The notes under the pieces are model-generated. The model made no database searches, was not told the DNA's origin, and saw only the letters and a program-made list of their open reading frames with translations. A program made the translations under genes and the position numbers. Source: Caldilineaceae bacterium (GTDB lineage: Bacteria > Chloroflexota > Anaerolineae > Caldilineales > Caldilineaceae). From it: 64,000 nucleotides of DNA. The first letter of the stretch is position 1. Each line of letters begins with the position of its first letter. The stretch spans positions 62,001-126,000 of the forward strand of contig JAPKMW010000014.1 in NCBI GenBank assembly GCA_026645575.1. Direction: 5' to 3'. This document shows, one piece after another, positions 26,268-34,972 of the stretch.

Positions 26268-26668
26268 GCGGGCCGGTTGTCATTGATGGCTGGCGAGCAT
26301 GGGCGCGCCGGATCAAGCGGGATCTGTTTGCGCTCTATCTCGCCTATCGCGACCCACGCACGCCCTGGTATGCTCGCTTTGTCGCCGCTTGTGTGGTGGC
26401 GTATGCTTTTAGCCCCATCGATCTGATTCCTGACCCGATTCCCATCCTCGGCTACCTGGATGATCTGCTGCTGGTGCCATTAGGCATTCTTCTGGCGATC
26501 CGACTGATTCCACCGGCGGTGATGGCGGCGTGCCGCGCTGAAGCACAAGTGCGTATGGAAGATGGTAAGCCAGTCAATTGGATCGCCGCCGGGGTGATTG
26601 TAGTCATTTGGTTGCTGCTGGCGGTGTGGGCATGGTTGCTCCTGGTGCGTTGGTTCGGTTGGTCATAG
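26264..26668 (+). CDS. YkvA/DUF1232-family membrane protein
   Basis: 134 residues. The DUF1232 signature is seen as [20 protein letters not shown] followed by [13 protein letters not shown]-terminal membrane helix ([18 protein letters not shown] region) follows. The family has no firmly known function. The start overlaps the RraA stop (ATGA), so it is co-translated, and a hairpin closes the unit 12 bases after the stop. Confidence 0.88.
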   Translation: MSGPVVIDGWRAWARRIKRDLFALYLAYRDPRTPWYARFVAACVVAYAFSPIDLIPDPIPILGYLDDLLLVPLGILLAIRLIPPAVMAACRAEAQVRMEDGKPVNWIAAGVIVVIWLLLAVWAWLLLVRWFGWS

Positions 26669-26680
26669 CATTGCAAAGAG

Positions 26681-26706
26681 GAGTGCGCACGCCCTCGTGC
26701 GCACTC
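26681..26706 (+). terminator. Hairpin after the RraA-YkvA unit
   Basis: GAGTGCGCACG and CGTGCGCACTC are perfect 11-base arms with a CCCT loop, followed by TTC. Confidence 0.7.
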
Positions 26707-26859
26707 TTCAATATTCATTTCACAAAACAGCCCTTGACCGACAAGATTGCCAGCACACAGAGGCTGCGTCCCATGCAAAATGCACGGTAGCGCGATTGGT
26801 GCTTTACCGTTATAATTCTATTTTGTTCGTACAATAACCCAAGCTACCATCGCTAGGAA

Positions 26860-28263
26860 ATGAACTTGTTTATGTCCACTGCTTTGCTTGCTCACAAAGA
26901 AGTCGCTGCGAACCTGGAACTCTTCTGCGCCTGGGTGGAGGCCCAACTGGCGCAGCGCGAACAGCCGGGCATCGCCGTCGGCTTGATCTATGACCAGACG
27001 TTGATCTGGAGCCGCGGCTTTGGCTATGCCAACGTGGCGAAGCGTATCCCGATGACGGCGCAGACCATTTTCCGCATTGCCTCGATCACCAAACTTTTTA
27101 CCAGCACCGCCATCATGCAACTGCGCGACGAAGGGCGGTTGCAACTTGACGACCCGGTGAAAAAACATCTCCCCTGGTTTCAATTGCGCAATCCCCACCC
27201 CGACACCCCCGTGATTACCATTCGCCATCTGTTGGCCCATGCCGGCGGCTTGCCACGTGAGGCGGCTTTTCCCTACTGGAGTACCAATGAGTTTCCCAGT
27301 GTAGAAGAGGTGCAAGCCGCCTTACCCGATCAGGAATTTGCCATTCCTACCGGCTCTGATTGGAAATATTCAAACTTGGGCTTGATGCTGGCCGGTGAAA
27401 TTGTGGCGACAGTTGCTAACATGCCCTACACCACTTATGTCACGGAACATATCTTACAACCGCTGGGCATGACCAACACCTTTGTCGATGCCATTCCGCC
27501 CGATCATCCCTTGTTAGCCACGGGCTATGGCCGCCGGTTGCCCAATGCCGGGCGGACGTCTGGCCTCCACACCGACTGTCGCGGGATCGGGCCGGCGGCG
27601 AATATGGCGTCCAACATCGAAGACCTGGCAAAATTTGCCATGCTACAATTCCGTAGCGGCCCACGGCAGGGGCAACAGGTGCTGGCCGGCCCCTCCTTGC
27701 GCGAAATGCACCGGGTGCAGTGGCTCAACGATGACTGGTCAGCGGGGCGGGGGATTGGCTTTTATGTCTGGCGGCTTCATGGCCGCACCTTGGTAGGGCA
27801 TGGCGGTTCGTTACCCGGCTATCGCACCGATCTCCAGTGCGCGCCGGCGGACAAAGTGGGCGTGGTTGTGTTGACCAACGCCGATGATGGGATGCCTTTG
27901 ATCTACATGGATAAAGCCTTTCAGTGGCTGGTGCCAGCGCTGCTCAAAGCGGCTGCGCCCAAAGCCGCTGTTAGCCCGGTGACTGAAGCGTGGCAACCCT
28001 ATCTCGGTCGTTATCGCAACCCGTGGAATGATGCACAAGTGTTGATCTACCAAGATGAACTGGTGATGATTTTCCCTACCGAGCCAGACCCGTTGGCCGG
28101 TATGATCAAATTAAAACCGATCAGCCCCCAAGTTTTTCGCATAGAAACCAAAGAGCACTTTGGCTCTAACGGCGAATTGGCGACCTTTGAACTGGACGAC
28201 GCCGGCAAGGTGATGCGTCTGAAACTCGGCAACATTTATACCTACCCGGTTGCCGCTTGGTAA
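26860..28263 (+). CDS. Serine hydrolase of the class C beta-lactamase / PBP fold
   Basis: 467 residues. The nucleophile motif SITK is at S75-K78 in FRIASITKLFTS, the second motif YSN at 170-172 in WKYSNLGLM, and the third motif appears as HGGSLPGY. The C-terminal 100 residues form a separate beta-rich domain, usual in esterases and D-amino-acid peptidases of this family (family S12). No signal peptide is seen, which argues against a secreted beta-lactamase and for a cytoplasmic esterase or peptidase. A TATAAT lies at 26811-26816, 44 bases upstream. The next gene, 60 bases on, is a peptide-importer binding protein, so a role on imported peptides is possible. Confidence 0.9.
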   Translation: MNLFMSTALLAHKEVAANLELFCAWVEAQLAQREQPGIAVGLIYDQTLIWSRGFGYANVAKRIPMTAQTIFRIASITKLFTSTAIMQLRDEGRLQLDDPVKKHLPWFQLRNPHPDTPVITIRHLLAHAGGLPREAAFPYWSTNEFPSVEEVQAALPDQEFAIPTGSDWKYSNLGLMLAGEIVATVANMPYTTYVTEHILQPLGMTNTFVDAIPPDHPLLATGYGRRLPNAGRTSGLHTDCRGIGPAANMASNIEDLAKFAMLQFRSGPRQGQQVLAGPSLREMHRVQWLNDDWSAGRGIGFYVWRLHGRTLVGHGGSLPGYRTDLQCAPADKVGVVVLTNADDGMPLIYMDKAFQWLVPALLKAAAPKAAVSPVTEAWQPYLGRYRNPWNDAQVLIYQDELVMIFPTEPDPLAGMIKLKPISPQVFRIETKEHFGSNGELATFELDDAGKVMRLKLGNIYTYPVAAW

Positions 28264-28326
28264 GTATTGAATGACATGCCCTCCCCCCGCTTGTTTCTTT
28301 GTTCTTCTCAAAAAGGAAGGCATCTC

Positions 28327-29964
28327 ATGAAAAGACAACATCTGGTTTTCGCATTGGTTTTATTGTTGCTGCTGGCGGCCTGTGTACCGGCTGCACCTGG
28401 CGGCTTGGCACCGGCGGGGGACGCCGCGCCGGTCGCCGCTGGTGAGCCAACCCCCGGCGGCTATATTATGAGCGCCACGATTGAAGACCCCGATTCGCTC
28501 GATCCCCACAAGACCATTATGGCGACGGCGTCGAGCATTCAGGCGTGGCTCTACGATGAACTCTTTTATATCGGCCCTGATGGTCTGCCCAAAGGTTTAC
28601 TGGCCGAATCGTGGACCGTCAGCGAGGATAGCAAGATCCTCACGATCACCCTCCGTGAAGGGCGCAAGTTCCATGACGGCACGCCAGTGGACGCCAAAGC
28701 GGTCGAATTTACCTTTAACCGGATGCTCGACCCGGCCACCGCCGCCCCCGCCAAAGACCAGGCCGGCCCGTTGACCAAGGTGACAGCCGTCGATGATAAG
28801 ACGGTCACCTTTGAATTTTCCGAGCCGTATGCCCCCTTCTACTTTGCCGCCAGCACCTCCTATTTTGGCATTATCTCGCCAACCGCCGTCGAAACGTTGG
28901 GTGATGATTTTGGGCGCCAGCCGGTGGGTAGCGGCCCCTTTATGTTCAAGGAGTGGAAGGCCGGCCAGGAGATCACCCTGGTGCGCAACCCCGATTATGT
29001 GAATGTGCGCGAAGATCGCACCAACAAGGGCGCGCCCTATGTCGAGGGCATCATCTTTAAGAACGTGCCCGAAGAAGGCACTCGCATTGCGGCCATGGAG
29101 ACCGGCGAACTAAACATATTGGGCCTGTCGCGCGAATCAGTCTCCCGCTTTCAAGATGACCCGGAATTTAAGGTAATCTCGGCGGAGCAGACGGCCAGCA
29201 TCAACTTTGTCGAGTTCAACTACAAACGCGCCCCCTTTGATAATCCACAATTCCGCCGCGCCTTTGGGATTGCCATTGACAAAGAGGCGATTCTGGCAGG
29301 CGCCTATGGCGGCTTTGGCACGCTCAACTATAACCCCTATCCCAATGGCAACCCTGGCTACGATCCGGCCATCGGCGAAGAATTTGGCATGAAGTATGAC
29401 CCGGAAGCGGCCAAAACGCTCTTTGACGAACTGGGCTGGCGCGATGAAGATGGCGACGGCACCCGTGAAGCGCATGGCGTGGCTGGCGTCGAAGATGGCG
29501 CCCCGGCGGCCTGGACTTGCTGGACCTACCCCTTTGAGATCAAGCAGCGCGAGTGCGAGATCATCCAGGCCAATATGAAGGACATCGGCATTCAGATCGA
29601 GGTCAAGCTGACCGACTTTGGCACCATGTCCGCCGAAATGCCCAAAGCCGAATTTGACTTTGATGTGATGCGCTGGACTTGGAATGAGCCGGTGATCCTC
29701 TCCTTGCTGCTCAAATGCCCCGGCTGGAAAGAACTCTTCTGCGACGAGACCTTAGACGAAATGCTCATCGCCGCCGAAACTGATATGGACCCCGCTTCCC
29801 GTGTGGAAAAGGTCAAAGCGATCCAGCAATACATCCTGGAACAAGCGATCATCATCCCCTTTGTCAGCGACTGGTACATCACCGCCTCCGCCGCCAGCGT
29901 CAACGACCTCCGCTATGACGCCACCTTCGGGCTGAATTATGAGGATGTGTGGATCAGTCAGTAG
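28327..29964 (+). CDS. Peptide/nickel-type ABC transporter substrate-binding lipoprotein
   Basis: SBP family 5 protein (545 residues). The start at 28327 follows AAGGAAGG; an upstream ATG at 28267 is open in frame but would bury the signal peptide. Signal sequence MKRQHLVFALVLLLLLAAC ends in a lipobox with the lipidated Cys. The mature part has the family features: YIMSATIEDPDSLDPHKTIM, WTVSEDSKILTITLREGRKF and RAFGIAIDKEAIL. It binds di- or oligopeptides or other ligands outside the cell. It is followed by the two cognate permease genes; no ATPase genes follow. Confidence 0.93.
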   Translation: MKRQHLVFALVLLLLLAACVPAAPGGLAPAGDAAPVAAGEPTPGGYIMSATIEDPDSLDPHKTIMATASSIQAWLYDELFYIGPDGLPKGLLAESWTVSEDSKILTITLREGRKFHDGTPVDAKAVEFTFNRMLDPATAAPAKDQAGPLTKVTAVDDKTVTFEFSEPYAPFYFAASTSYFGIISPTAVETLGDDFGRQPVGSGPFMFKEWKAGQEITLVRNPDYVNVREDRTNKGAPYVEGIIFKNVPEEGTRIAAMETGELNILGLSRESVSRFQDDPEFKVISAEQTASINFVEFNYKRAPFDNPQFRRAFGIAIDKEAILAGAYGGFGTLNYNPYPNGNPGYDPAIGEEFGMKYDPEAAKTLFDELGWRDEDGDGTREAHGVAGVEDGAPAAWTCWTYPFEIKQRECEIIQANMKDIGIQIEVKLTDFGTMSAEMPKAEFDFDVMRWTWNEPVILSLLLKCPGWKELFCDETLDEMLIAAETDMDPASRVEKVKAIQQYILEQAIIIPFVSDWYITASAASVNDLRYDATFGLNYEDVWISQ

Positions 29965-29984
29965 TTTGATAGAAGACAGAGGAC

Positions 29985-30040
29985 AGAAGACAGAAGTCAG
30001 CGGATAGACGAGACCTTCTGACTTCCGACTTCTGTCTTCT
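29985..30040. repeat. Inverted repeat between binding protein and permease
   Basis: AGAAGACAGAAGTC (29985-29998) pairs perfectly with GACTTCTGTCTTCT (30027-30040), inside a purine/pyrimidine-biased stretch with repeated AGAAGACAGA words. The hairpin may lower expression of the permeases relative to the binding protein. Confidence 0.6.
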
Positions 30041-30059
30041 GCTCTCATGGAGTCACAAC

Positions 30060-30986
30060 GTGCTACTCTACTTCATCCGTCGTCTCCTCTTCGTTATCCC
30101 GGTGGTGATCGGGGTGTTGACGCTGGTCTTTTTTATGCGGGCGTTGGTGCCAGGGGACCCGATTGAGATTATGTTTTTGGGCCAGCCGCCACCTGACCCC
30201 GATACGGTGGCGGCGATTCGGCGCGAATTGGGGCTGGACAAGCCGCTGCCCATACAATATCTTCAGTATATCGTAGGTGTTACCCAGGGTGATTTGGGCA
30301 CTTCTGTGCGGACCCGCCGTGCCGTGCTGGATGAAATCTGGGACCGCTACCCCAATACCTTGATCCTGACCTTTGCCAGCCTCTTGGTGGCGTTGGTCGT
30401 AGGCTTGACAACCGGGGTGTTGGCCGCGGTTTATAAAGATAGCTGGATTGATACCATCACCATGTTCCTGGCGCTCTTTGGTCTCTCTATGCCGGCCTTC
30501 TGGTTTGGCTTGATGATGATCCAATATTTTGGCGTCTACCTGCGGTGGTTCCCGGTGATGGGGTCGGGGTCCTTTCGTCATTTGGTGCTGCCGGCCTTGA
30601 CGCTGGGGTTAATCGCCTCGACCGTGCAGGCGCGTGTGGCGCGGTCCAGTATGCTGGAAGTGTTGACTTCCGACTATGTCCGCACGGCGCACGCGAAAGG
30701 GTTGAACAGAGCAACAGTCATCCTACGGCATGGCCTGAAAAACGCCTTGATCCCGACTATGACCATTTTGGGTTTGCAGGTGGGCGGCTTATTGGGCGGC
30801 GCCTTTATCATTGAAGCTGTCTTTGCCTGGCATGGTGTTGGTGAGCTGGCCGTGAAGGCGATTTCGCAACGGGACTTTCCGCTGATTCAGGGTATTATCG
30901 TCGTCGTCGCCACCACCTATGTGCTGGTCAATGTGATGATCGACATGAGCTACCGGCTCTTAGATCCGAGAATCGACTATGAGTAA
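30060..30986 (+). CDS. Dipeptide-type ABC transporter permease, DppB family
   Basis: 308-residue permease starting at GTG 30060 after a GGAGT site. It begins LLYFIRRLLFVIPVVIGVLT, the typical DppB N-terminus, and shows PGDPIEIMFLG, the ATPase-docking loop DYVRTAHAKGLNRATVILRH and the C-terminal YRLLDPRIDYE. It has six membrane helices. It overlaps the next permease by eight bases and pairs with it to make the channel for the binding protein at 28327. Confidence 0.95.
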   Translation: MLLYFIRRLLFVIPVVIGVLTLVFFMRALVPGDPIEIMFLGQPPPDPDTVAAIRRELGLDKPLPIQYLQYIVGVTQGDLGTSVRTRRAVLDEIWDRYPNTLILTFASLLVALVVGLTTGVLAAVYKDSWIDTITMFLALFGLSMPAFWFGLMMIQYFGVYLRWFPVMGSGSFRHLVLPALTLGLIASTVQARVARSSMLEVLTSDYVRTAHAKGLNRATVILRHGLKNALIPTMTILGLQVGGLLGGAFIIEAVFAWHGVGELAVKAISQRDFPLIQGIIVVVATTYVLVNVMIDMSYRLLDPRIDYE

Positions 30987-31902
30987 AGTATCGACAAGCC
31001 GCACCATGCCTATGCCGCTCGCCACTGCCATTCGTGGTGAAGCGCTGCCCATCGCCGACCGCACCGGTCTCTGGTGGACGCTATGTGACCTCTTTCGACG
31101 CCGTTCGGCGCAACTTGGCGGGTTGATTGTGCTGCTGTTGATATTGCTGGCAATCTTTGCTCCACTGATCGCCCCCTATGATCCCTATGCCATCAATGTC
31201 AAAGATCGCCTGCAGCCGCCCAGCCTGACCTATCCCTTTGGCACCGACGACTTGGGGCGTGATCTCTTTAGTCGCATTGTCTATGGCGCCCGCACGACGA
31301 TCCAGACTGGCGTGGTGGTTGTCTTCATTGCCGCTTCGCTGGGGTCACTGATTGGGCTAATCTCCGGCTATTACGGCGGCGCGGTCGATCTGGTGATCAT
31401 GCGGGTGATCGACATCATGTTGGCTTTTCCCTACATCCTGCTGGCGTTGGCGATTGTCGCCACCCTGGGGCCAAGTTTGCAAAATGCGCTGATTGCCATT
31501 GGGTTGGCCTATGTGCCCGGCTGGGCGCGCTTTGTGCGCGGCAATGTCTTGACCGTCGGCAAACAGGAATATGTCACCGCTGCGCTGGCAACCGGCACCC
31601 GCCCTCGCCGCATTATCCGCCGGCATGTGTTGCCCAATGTGCTCTCCTCGATTATCGTCCTCGCCAGCCTCGATTTTCCGGCGGCAGTGCTTTCGACGGC
31701 GGCGCTCAGTTATGTCGGTCTTGGCGCACAACCACCCACCGCCGAATGGGGCGCCTTGCTCACCGGCGCCCGCAGCTATATGCGCACCGCGCCCTGGCTG
31801 GTCAACTTTCCCGGCCTGGCGATCTTTATCACCATGTTGGGCTTTAATCTCCTCGGCAATGCCCTGCGCGACACCCTCGACCCCAAACTACGCAATCGAT
31901 AG
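30979..31902 (+). CDS. Dipeptide-type ABC transporter permease, DppC family
   Basis: 307-residue permease with the DppC layout: a cytoplasmic N-terminus, first helix QLGGLIVLLLILLAIFAPLI, the conserved PYDPYAINVKDRLQPPSLTY and FGTDDLGRDLFSRIVYGAR, the docking loop EYVTAALATGTRPRRIIRRH, and the C-terminal LGNALRDTLDPKLRNR. The ATPases (DppD and DppF types) are missing here, which is unusual for this family because they normally follow directly; the next feature is a long inverted repeat. Confidence 0.95.
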   Translation: MSKVSTSRTMPMPLATAIRGEALPIADRTGLWWTLCDLFRRRSAQLGGLIVLLLILLAIFAPLIAPYDPYAINVKDRLQPPSLTYPFGTDDLGRDLFSRIVYGARTTIQTGVVVVFIAASLGSLIGLISGYYGGAVDLVIMRVIDIMLAFPYILLALAIVATLGPSLQNALIAIGLAYVPGWARFVRGNVLTVGKQEYVTAALATGTRPRRIIRRHVLPNVLSSIIVLASLDFPAAVLSTAALSYVGLGAQPPTAEWGALLTGARSYMRTAPWLVNFPGLAIFITMLGFNLLGNALRDTLDPKLRNR

Positions 31903-31909
31903 CACAGAC

Positions 31910-32015
31910 TTGAACTAAAGTTCAGGCTGAAAACATAAGTCCACTCAAGTGGACTGGTTCGTAATAAGCAGTCGGCTTGAGCCGACTTAAGCTTTTAGCC
32001 TGAACTTTAGTTCAA
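31910..32015 (+). terminator. Compound inverted repeat after the permeases
   Basis: Outer arms 31910-31928 and 31997-32015 (TTGAACTAAAGTTCAGGCT) are perfect 19-base complements. Inside are two smaller hairpins, AGTCCACTCAAGTGGACT and AAGTCGGCT-type arms, so the whole 106 bp can form a cloverleaf-like structure. It is not a tRNA. It may be a terminator or a REP/BIME-like element. Confidence 0.65.
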
Positions 32016-32122
32016 GGCGTTTCCCAAAAATAAGTCAAATGATGGATTGTTATGCACCCCTTCCTACTCTACACTGAATACAGCATTTAATGGTATACAG
32101 CAGTCGTAGAAGGAGCAACAAC

Positions 32123-33511
32123 ATGATATTCCCCAGACTCTATTTTTTACAGGAAGATGAACAACTCTTTGTGCGTGCCTTTACCCGCCGCTGGGTGGTC
32201 AATGGGCCGCGGCGTTATGTGACCCAGCCGCTATGGCGCGTAGTGCGCCGCAAAGCGCTGACCCTAGGCCCAACCCAGTATTTGGTGGTGCGCAACACAT
32301 TGACCGGCGAACTGCGCAACGAAGTTGGCCCCAAGCTCTTTTTTCTTGGCGCTGAGGATGAAGTTGTCCAGCAACAGGAGGCGTTGGCGCTCAAACATAA
32401 CCAGTATGCCCGTCTCTTTGATCAAAACAGCGGCAAGATCCGGGTTGAGCGGGGCGAAAAGACGGTTTATCTAGCACCCACCGAAAAGCTCGTAGGCGAT
32501 GTGCAGAACGGCATCAACTTGGATGAGCAGACTGCCGTGCTCGTGCGCGACACCAGCACTGGTCAATTAGCGCTGGTTCGCGACCAACAGGTCTTTGTCC
32601 CCACCGCCCATCAGGAGATTGTCGAGGTGCGCAAGCGCATTCGTCTGGAAGACAATGAGGCGCTGATCATCAAAGACATCAACGGTAAGTATCTCATCCG
32701 GCGCGGCGCCGATGCCGAACGTGCCTTCTTCCTCGGGCCGTATGATGAACTGCTGGAACTGCGTTGGTCCACCGGCATCCACAAAGATCGCATGGATCTG
32801 CGGATCAGCAAGTTTGATCTGCGCCCCAAGTTTATGTGGTACGAGTTCGAGGCGCGCACCCAGGACAATGTCGAGCTGGTGATCGGCATCACCTTCTTTT
32901 GGGAAATTGTTGACCTGGAGCGGATGATCAACACCACCAATGACACCCCCGGCGACCTCTGTTCCCACGCCCGCAGCGCCATTCTGCAAGCGATCTCCAA
33001 AGTGTCGCTGGAACAGTTCCTGGCCGGCTTCAACCAGATCATTCACGGCGCCATCTTTGGCGATGCCACTAACTTTTACAGTGAACGGGGGGTCAAACTC
33101 CATGCCGTTGAAGTGCGCTCGGTCGCCAGCAAAGATGTGCGCACCCAGCAGGTCTTGCAGGAGATCATCAACGAGACGACCAACCGCATTAACCGCCTGC
33201 AAAAACAGGAGAGCGAGAACGAAGTCAAGCTGAAACAACTGCACGGCGAGATCGAAACCGAACAACGGCGCGGCCAGTTGCTCGAACTGCGCCGGCAACA
33301 TGCCCAGACCGAAGGCACCATTGCCGGTGAGGCGGAAGCGCTACGGATCAATGCCTTTCTTGGTGGTCTGGGTGATGGCCTCGCCAACGAGCAGAAGCTG
33401 GCAATTTTCAACACCTTGCGCAAACAAGACGCCCTTACTGCGCTGAGCCACGGCAAGGCGCAACTCTACTTTACCCCTGCCGATGTTGATCTGACGATCC
33501 GCTCCGGTTAA
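32123..33511 (+). CDS. Major-vault-protein-like protein (compact, bacterial)
   Basis: 462 residues from ATG 32123, which follows AAGGAG; an in-frame ATG at 32090 lacks a ribosome site. Residues 1-218 form five repeats of about 43 residues, for example YLVVRNTLTGELRNEVGPKL/FFLGAEDEV (53-81), ARLFDQNSGKIRVERGEKTV (96-115) and AVLVRDTSTGQLAL (138-151). Residues 225-350 match the vault shoulder (band-7/SPFH-like) domain: FEARTQDNVELVIGITFFWE, then GVKLHAVEVRSVASKDVRTQ. A long charged helix follows (about 350-420), like the vault cap helix. Eukaryotic MVP has about nine repeats and 850-900 residues; this is roughly half. There is no signal peptide or membrane helix, so it is likely a cytoplasmic self-assembling protein. 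No other vault component is nearby. Confidence 0.8.
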   Translation: MIFPRLYFLQEDEQLFVRAFTRRWVVNGPRRYVTQPLWRVVRRKALTLGPTQYLVVRNTLTGELRNEVGPKLFFLGAEDEVVQQQEALALKHNQYARLFDQNSGKIRVERGEKTVYLAPTEKLVGDVQNGINLDEQTAVLVRDTSTGQLALVRDQQVFVPTAHQEIVEVRKRIRLEDNEALIIKDINGKYLIRRGADAERAFFLGPYDELLELRWSTGIHKDRMDLRISKFDLRPKFMWYEFEARTQDNVELVIGITFFWEIVDLERMINTTNDTPGDLCSHARSAILQAISKVSLEQFLAGFNQIIHGAIFGDATNFYSERGVKLHAVEVRSVASKDVRTQQVLQEIINETTNRINRLQKQESENEVKLKQLHGEIETEQRRGQLLELRRQHAQTEGTIAGEAEALRINAFLGGLGDGLANEQKLAIFNTLRKQDALTALSHGKAQLYFTPADVDLTIRSG

Positions 33512-33530
33512 TCAGTAGTCTTTCAATGAT

Positions 33531-33589
33531 CGGTAGTAAAGACTTTAGTCTTTGTACAGGCTGGGGAAAGACTAAAGTCTTTACTACCG
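33531..33589. repeat. Dispersed inverted repeat, copy 2
   Basis: Perfect 23-base arms at 33531-33553 and 33567-33589 (CGGTAGTAAAGACTTTAGTC... and its complement) around a 13-base loop. Each arm is itself nearly palindromic (AAAGACTTTAGTCTTT). It is related to the element at 17918-17975. Here it follows the vault-like gene and may end its transcript. Confidence 0.8.
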
Positions 33590-33692
33590 CTTGCAACGGC
33601 TAAACAGCAGATTGCTCTTTCCGCTAAAAGCCAGTATGATCACGCGACTTTTGTGTCTCTATCAACCGATGCAACCCGAAGGAGCAATCTCA

Positions 33693-34610
33693 ATGAACAT
33701 TCAAGCCATGATCGACGCCCTCTGCACGGTCGTCGCCATTCCCGTCACACCCTTTGTGCGTCGCGGTTCCACTATTACCGCCGATTTCCAAGCCTATGCC
33801 TACCTGCTCGACAAAATGGTCAGCGCCGGCATCACGGTTGTCACACCCAACGGCAACACCGGCGAATTTTATTCATTAACCCAAGCGGAAATGCGCCTTT
33901 CATTGGAAGCCACCGTCGCTGGCGCCCGTGGGCGCGCCTTGATTCTGGCCGGCGTCGGCTTTGACACGGCCACCGCCATCGACATGGCCCAATTCGCCGC
34001 CAGCCAAGGCGCACAGGCGGTTATGGTGCATCAACCCGTCCACCCTTACCGCTCTGATGAAGGCTGGGTGGCCTATCACAAAGCAATTGCCGACGCCGTT
34101 CCGGGTTTGGGCATTGTCCCCTATGTGCGCGACGCCTCGATTGGGGCCAGTGCATTGCGGCGGCTGGCCGAAGAATGCCCTAGCCTGGTGGGTGTCAAGT
34201 ATGCCGTAGGCAACCCACCCCTCTTTGCCGAAATTGTGCAGGCTGTGGGGCCGGATCGCCTGGCCTGGATCTGCGGCATTGCCGAATCGTGGGCGCCCTT
34301 CTTCCGCGTCGGCGGCGCCAGGGGCTTTACTTCCGGCCTGGTCAATGTGGCGCCGGCCATCTCGCTGGCAATGCAACACGCTCTCGAACAAGACGATTAC
34401 GGCACGGCTATGCAACTGTGGCATCAGATCAAGCCCTTTGAAGACCTCCGCGCCCGGCGCAACAATGCCAATAATGTCTCTGCTGTGAAAGAAGCGATGG
34501 CCCAACTGGGCCTCTGTGAAGCAGCCGTGCGTCCGCCCATCTCTGAATTGGCAGACAATGAACGCGCCGAAGTGCGTCAAATTTTGGCGCGACTTGGCAT
34601 TGCTGCATAA
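33693..34610 (+). CDS. Dihydrodipicolinate-synthase-family aldolase/dehydratase
   Basis: 305-residue class I aldolase fold. The start at 33693 follows GAAGGAG; upstream in-frame starts lack a ribosome site. The substrate motif NGNTGEFYSLTQAE, the catalytic Tyr in GIVPYVRDA and the Schiff-base Lys K169 in LVGVKYAVGN are present. The family covers DapA, N-acetylneuraminate lyase, 2-keto-3-deoxygluconate aldolase and 5-keto-4-deoxyglucarate dehydratase. The terminal GEFYSL and context with sugar-acid dehydratases favour a keto-deoxy sugar-acid enzyme over lysine synthesis. It stands alone, with a repeat upstream. Confidence 0.88.
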   Translation: MNIQAMIDALCTVVAIPVTPFVRRGSTITADFQAYAYLLDKMVSAGITVVTPNGNTGEFYSLTQAEMRLSLEATVAGARGRALILAGVGFDTATAIDMAQFAASQGAQAVMVHQPVHPYRSDEGWVAYHKAIADAVPGLGIVPYVRDASIGASALRRLAEECPSLVGVKYAVGNPPLFAEIVQAVGPDRLAWICGIAESWAPFFRVGGARGFTSGLVNVAPAISLAMQHALEQDDYGTAMQLWHQIKPFEDLRARRNNANNVSAVKEAMAQLGLCEAAVRPPISELADNERAEVRQILARLGIAA

Positions 34611-34972
34611 CAAAGTTCCTATAGTCACTACTGCTTTGGCCTGTAGGGATACCTGCGTTTCGGGATGGGTTGGTCTTTTCCGCGCCTAACCTCAGGTGCC
34701 CCTATGGGACAGGTTGAGCTATCCTCCTCTTTTGGCAAAATTCTCCTATCATTTTGCCCTTATACCTCATCTATATCTGCTTTGTATAACTGCCTCTATC
34801 GAGATTGATTGCACCAGCAACTATTCTTTTGTGGCGATAATTGTGTGTACATGATGACTAGTCATGTATCAAACCTGTCGTTGTCTCGGTGAATAGTTGC
34901 GGTGAATAGTTGCGGTGAACGGCATGTCCATCCAACAACGGCAGCAAGAGCTTTAGATCAAAGGAGATAACC
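34611..34972. other. 362-bp intergenic region
   Basis: No gene seen. It contains a 12-bp palindrome ATGACTAGTCAT (34854-34865) and a 13-bp tandem repeat CGGTGAATAGTTG (34887-34899, 34900-34912, partial third copy), both upstream of the Asp/Gln-rich protein gene and possibly regulatory. Confidence 0.5.

Noticed and set aside
31910..32015. Possible tRNA because of a cloverleaf-like fold
   Set aside because: No TTCGANNC arm, anticodon loop or acceptor end of the right size; outer stem is 19 bp.
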